Below, piece by piece: positions 14,656 to 15,878 of a stretch of DNA of 15,878 nucleotides. The translations under genes and the position numbers were made by a program. Each line of letters begins with the position of its first letter. The first letter of the stretch is position 1. Source of the stretch: Bermanella sp034112325 (GTDB lineage Bacteria > Pseudomonadota > Gammaproteobacteria > Pseudomonadales > Oceanobacteraceae); NCBI GenBank assembly GCA_034112325.1, contig JAWUVO010000130.1:1-15878 (forward strand), written 5' to 3'. The notes under the pieces were generated by a model. That model was not told the origin of the DNA and did no database searches. It worked only from the letters and a program-made list of their open reading frames with translations.

Positions 14656-15507
14656 ATGAAACAATATTTAGACTTATGTCAGCGCATAGTTGATCAAGGT
14701 ACTTGGGTTGAAAACGAGCGAACTGGTAAGCGTTGTTTAACGGTTATTAATGCCGACCTTGAATACAATGTGGGGGCTAATGAGTTTCCTATGATTACTA
14801 CGCGTAAAAGCTACTTTAAATCGGCCATTGCTGAATTTTTAGGCTACATTCGTGGCTATGATAATGCCGCTGACTTTAGAGCTTTGGGAACAAAAACCTG
14901 GGATGCTAACGCCAACTTAAATGAGGCTTGGTTAAACAATCCATTTCGTAAAGGTAATGACGACATGGGTCGTGTATACGGTGTGCAAGGCCGCGCTTGG
15001 GCGACACCAGATGGGACTAAAATTGATCAGCTACAAAAAATTGTTAACGATCTTTCAAATAGAATTGATGATCGAGCAGAGATTCTAACTTTTTATAATC
15101 CTGGTGAGTTTGACATGGGCTGCTTGCGCCCATGCATGCACACCCACAACTTTTCTTTGCTGGGCGATACACTTCACTTAACCAGTTTTCAGCGTTCATG
15201 TGATGTGCCACTAGGTTTAAACTTTAACCAAGTTCAAGTATTTTTCTTTCTAGCTATTATGGCGCAAATAACAGGACTAAAAGCAGGTACGGCATATCAT
15301 AAAATTGTTAACGCCCATATATACGAAGACCAATTAGAATTGATGCGCGATGTGCAACTTAAACGTAAACCGTTTGCATCGCCAAAATTAATTATTAATC
15401 CAGATATTAAATCTTTAAAAGATTTAGAAACTTGGGTAACTATGGATGACTTTAAAGTTGAAGGCTACGAAAGCCACGACGCTATATCATATCCATTTGC
15501 CGTCTAA
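14656..15507 (+). CDS. thyA: Thymidylate synthase
   Basis: A 283-residue cytoplasmic enzyme that converts dUMP and 5,10-methylene-tetrahydrofolate to dTMP and dihydrofolate. The N-terminus MKQYLDLCQRIVDQG and the segments RKSYFKSAIAEFLGYIRG (50-67), KTWDANANLNEAWLNNP (80-96), MGRVYGVQGRAW (104-115) and FYNPGEF (146-152) are those of the Vibrio/Shewanella-type ThyA. The nucleophile is Cys160 in CLRPCMHTH. The dUMP phosphate and base contacts are QRSCDVPLGLNFN (179-191) and NAHIYEDQ (219-226, His221 and Tyr223). It is about 20 residues longer than E. coli ThyA, as is usual for this subgroup. AAGAGA lies 5 nt before the ATG. It is the last gene of the operon with TSUP and lgt and is followed by a strong terminator. 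Confidence 0.96.
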   Translation: MKQYLDLCQRIVDQGTWVENERTGKRCLTVINADLEYNVGANEFPMITTRKSYFKSAIAEFLGYIRGYDNAADFRALGTKTWDANANLNEAWLNNPFRKGNDDMGRVYGVQGRAWATPDGTKIDQLQKIVNDLSNRIDDRAEILTFYNPGEFDMGCLRPCMHTHNFSLLGDTLHLTSFQRSCDVPLGLNFNQVQVFFFLAIMAQITGLKAGTAYHKIVNAHIYEDQLELMRDVQLKRKPFASPKLIINPDIKSLKDLETWVTMDDFKVEGYESHDAISYPFAV

Positions 15508-15523
15508 GTTAATTCTATTAAGC

Positions 15524-15557
15524 AAGCGCATCTGATTTAACAGTTGCGCTTTTTTTT
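15524..15557 (+). terminator. Rho-independent terminator of the TSUP-lgt-thyA operon
   Basis: AAGCGCA (15524-15530) pairs with TGCGCTT (15545-15551). After a T-T mismatch the stem continues as CTG/CAG, closing a 6-nt loop, and eight T follow in a row from 15550. It begins 17 nt after the thyA stop. Confidence 0.88.
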
Positions 15558-15577
15558 GGGTTTTAGTTTAAGTTTTA

Positions 15578-15675
15578 GACCAAATATGCCGATTAATGCC
15601 ATATTAATCGTGTGTTAACTATAGAGGTTGCTAGTGTAAGGCTTAATGGCCTATTTGGTCGTTTTTAACTGACCA
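15578..15675 (+). other. Structured non-coding region after thyA
   Basis: Nested inverted repeats with no gene. An outer stem GACCAAATA (15578-15586) / TATTTGGTC (15652-15660) encloses the hairpin CGATTAAT/ATTAATCG (15590-15597 and 15603-15610) and a small GGC/GCC hairpin near 15640-15651. GTTTTT follows directly. A second GACCA (15671-15675) can pair with TGGTC (15656-15660) instead. It may be a small RNA or a leader with two folds; no known RNA family is recognised. Confidence 0.4.
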
Positions 15676-15683
15676 GATCCACC

Positions 15684-15710
15684 TATACTTTGTAGTAATG
15701 AAGCTACAAA
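15684..15710 (+). promoter_or_regulatory. Possible -10 element and dyad before the last gene
   Basis: TATACT (15684-15689) resembles a -10 hexamer, without a clear -35. It abuts the inverted repeat TTTGTAG (15689-15695) / CTACAAA (15704-15710) with an 8-nt spacer, which could be an operator at the transcription start. Confidence 0.3.
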
Positions 15711-15713
15711 AGT

Positions 15714-15730
15714 GCTGATTAAAGCTGATT
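15714..15730 (+). repeat. Tandem GCTGATT direct repeat
   Basis: GCTGATT occurs at 15714-15720 and 15724-15730, a 10-bp period that puts both copies on the same DNA face. It lies 13 bp before the ATG of the partial gene. This may be chance or a small activator/repressor site. Confidence 0.3.
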
Positions 15731-15742
15731 CAACATAGCGTA

Positions 15743-15878
15743 ATGCCCGCAGAGCAATCTTTATGTGTTCTCTCTTGTCAGCCAGATTTACAAGCTGATA
15801 TTGGCGCCTGGCTTAGTCAAACGCAGTGGCAATCTACCACCGAATTAAAAGACATTAGGCAATGGTTGCTTAGTCACA
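15743..15878 (+). CDS. Unrecognised protein, N-terminal fragment cut by the window edge
   Basis: An open frame of 45 codons starts at ATG 15743 and runs off the window. The start MPAEQSLCVLSCQPDLQ is followed by a stretch with ADIGAWLSQTQWQST and DIRQWLLSH, which looks like alternating strand and helix with regular tryptophans. The pattern VLSCQPDLQADIGAWL faintly recalls the first strand and helix of receiver-like domains, but this is too little to name a family. An in-frame TGA lies upstream at about 15717. There is no good Shine-Dalgarno before the ATG. Support comes from the open frame reaching the edge, the lack of a competing minus-strand frame, and the promoter-like elements before it. 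Confidence 0.42.
   Translation, partial: MPAEQSLCVLSCQPDLQADIGAWLSQTQWQSTTELKDIRQWLLSH

Noticed and set aside
1..15878. tRNA, rRNA, CRISPR array, IS element or phage genes
   Set aside because: No cloverleaf with CCA end, no regularly spaced repeats, no transposase or integrase motifs and no terminal inverted repeats with target duplications were found by eye.

Overview
The window is a stretch of housekeeping chromosome from an AT-leaning gammaproteobacterium, most likely a marine one. RppH, PtsP, Lgt and ThyA read like close relatives of the enterobacterial, vibrio and pseudomonad proteins. From memory, the set HAD phosphatase / rppH / ptsP / TSUP permease / lgt / thyA follows the order of the Pseudomonas ptsP-lgt-thyA region. 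An Oceanospirillales-like source is plausible, but the sequence does not settle the genus. I see no insertion sequence, phage gene, CRISPR array, tRNA or rRNA.

Left part (1-4501). The tail of a UbiH-like hydroxylase overlaps the start of a second flavin hydroxylase (UbiI/VisC type); both serve ubiquinone synthesis. They run head-on into an HDOD-domain signalling protein on the minus strand. Next on the minus strand is a two-gene unit: a HAD-IB phosphatase followed 2 bp later by an imelysin-family lipoprotein with an unusual acidic, histidine-rich insert.

Middle (4502-9242). rppH (mRNA 5'-pyrophosphohydrolase) and ptsP (nitrogen-PTS enzyme I) form a tight plus-strand operon divergent from the HAD gene. 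A lone GNAT acetyltransferase follows. Its strong hairpin terminator lies between it and the converging minus-strand genes and looks bidirectional.

Minus-strand cell-wall block (8319-12839). In transcription order this holds an NRDE/TANGO2-family protein, the L,D-transpeptidase LdtD (makes 3-3 peptidoglycan cross-links), the Tat-exported peptidase MepK (cleaves 3-3 cross-links), and a divergent MetF-like protein. The MetF-like protein lacks the acidic residues that align with E. coli MetF Glu28 and Asp120.

Right part (12999-15878). A TauE/SafE permease, lgt (lipoprotein diacylglyceryl transferase) and thyA (thymidylate synthase) form a plus-strand operon closed by a clear terminator. Beyond it is a non-coding stretch rich in inverted repeats, then the start of an unrecognised gene cut by the window edge.

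I do not see a convincing new multi-gene system. The points most worth a second look are the MetF-like protein and the hairpin at its start, the structured region after thyA, and the palindrome in the putative ldtD promoter.
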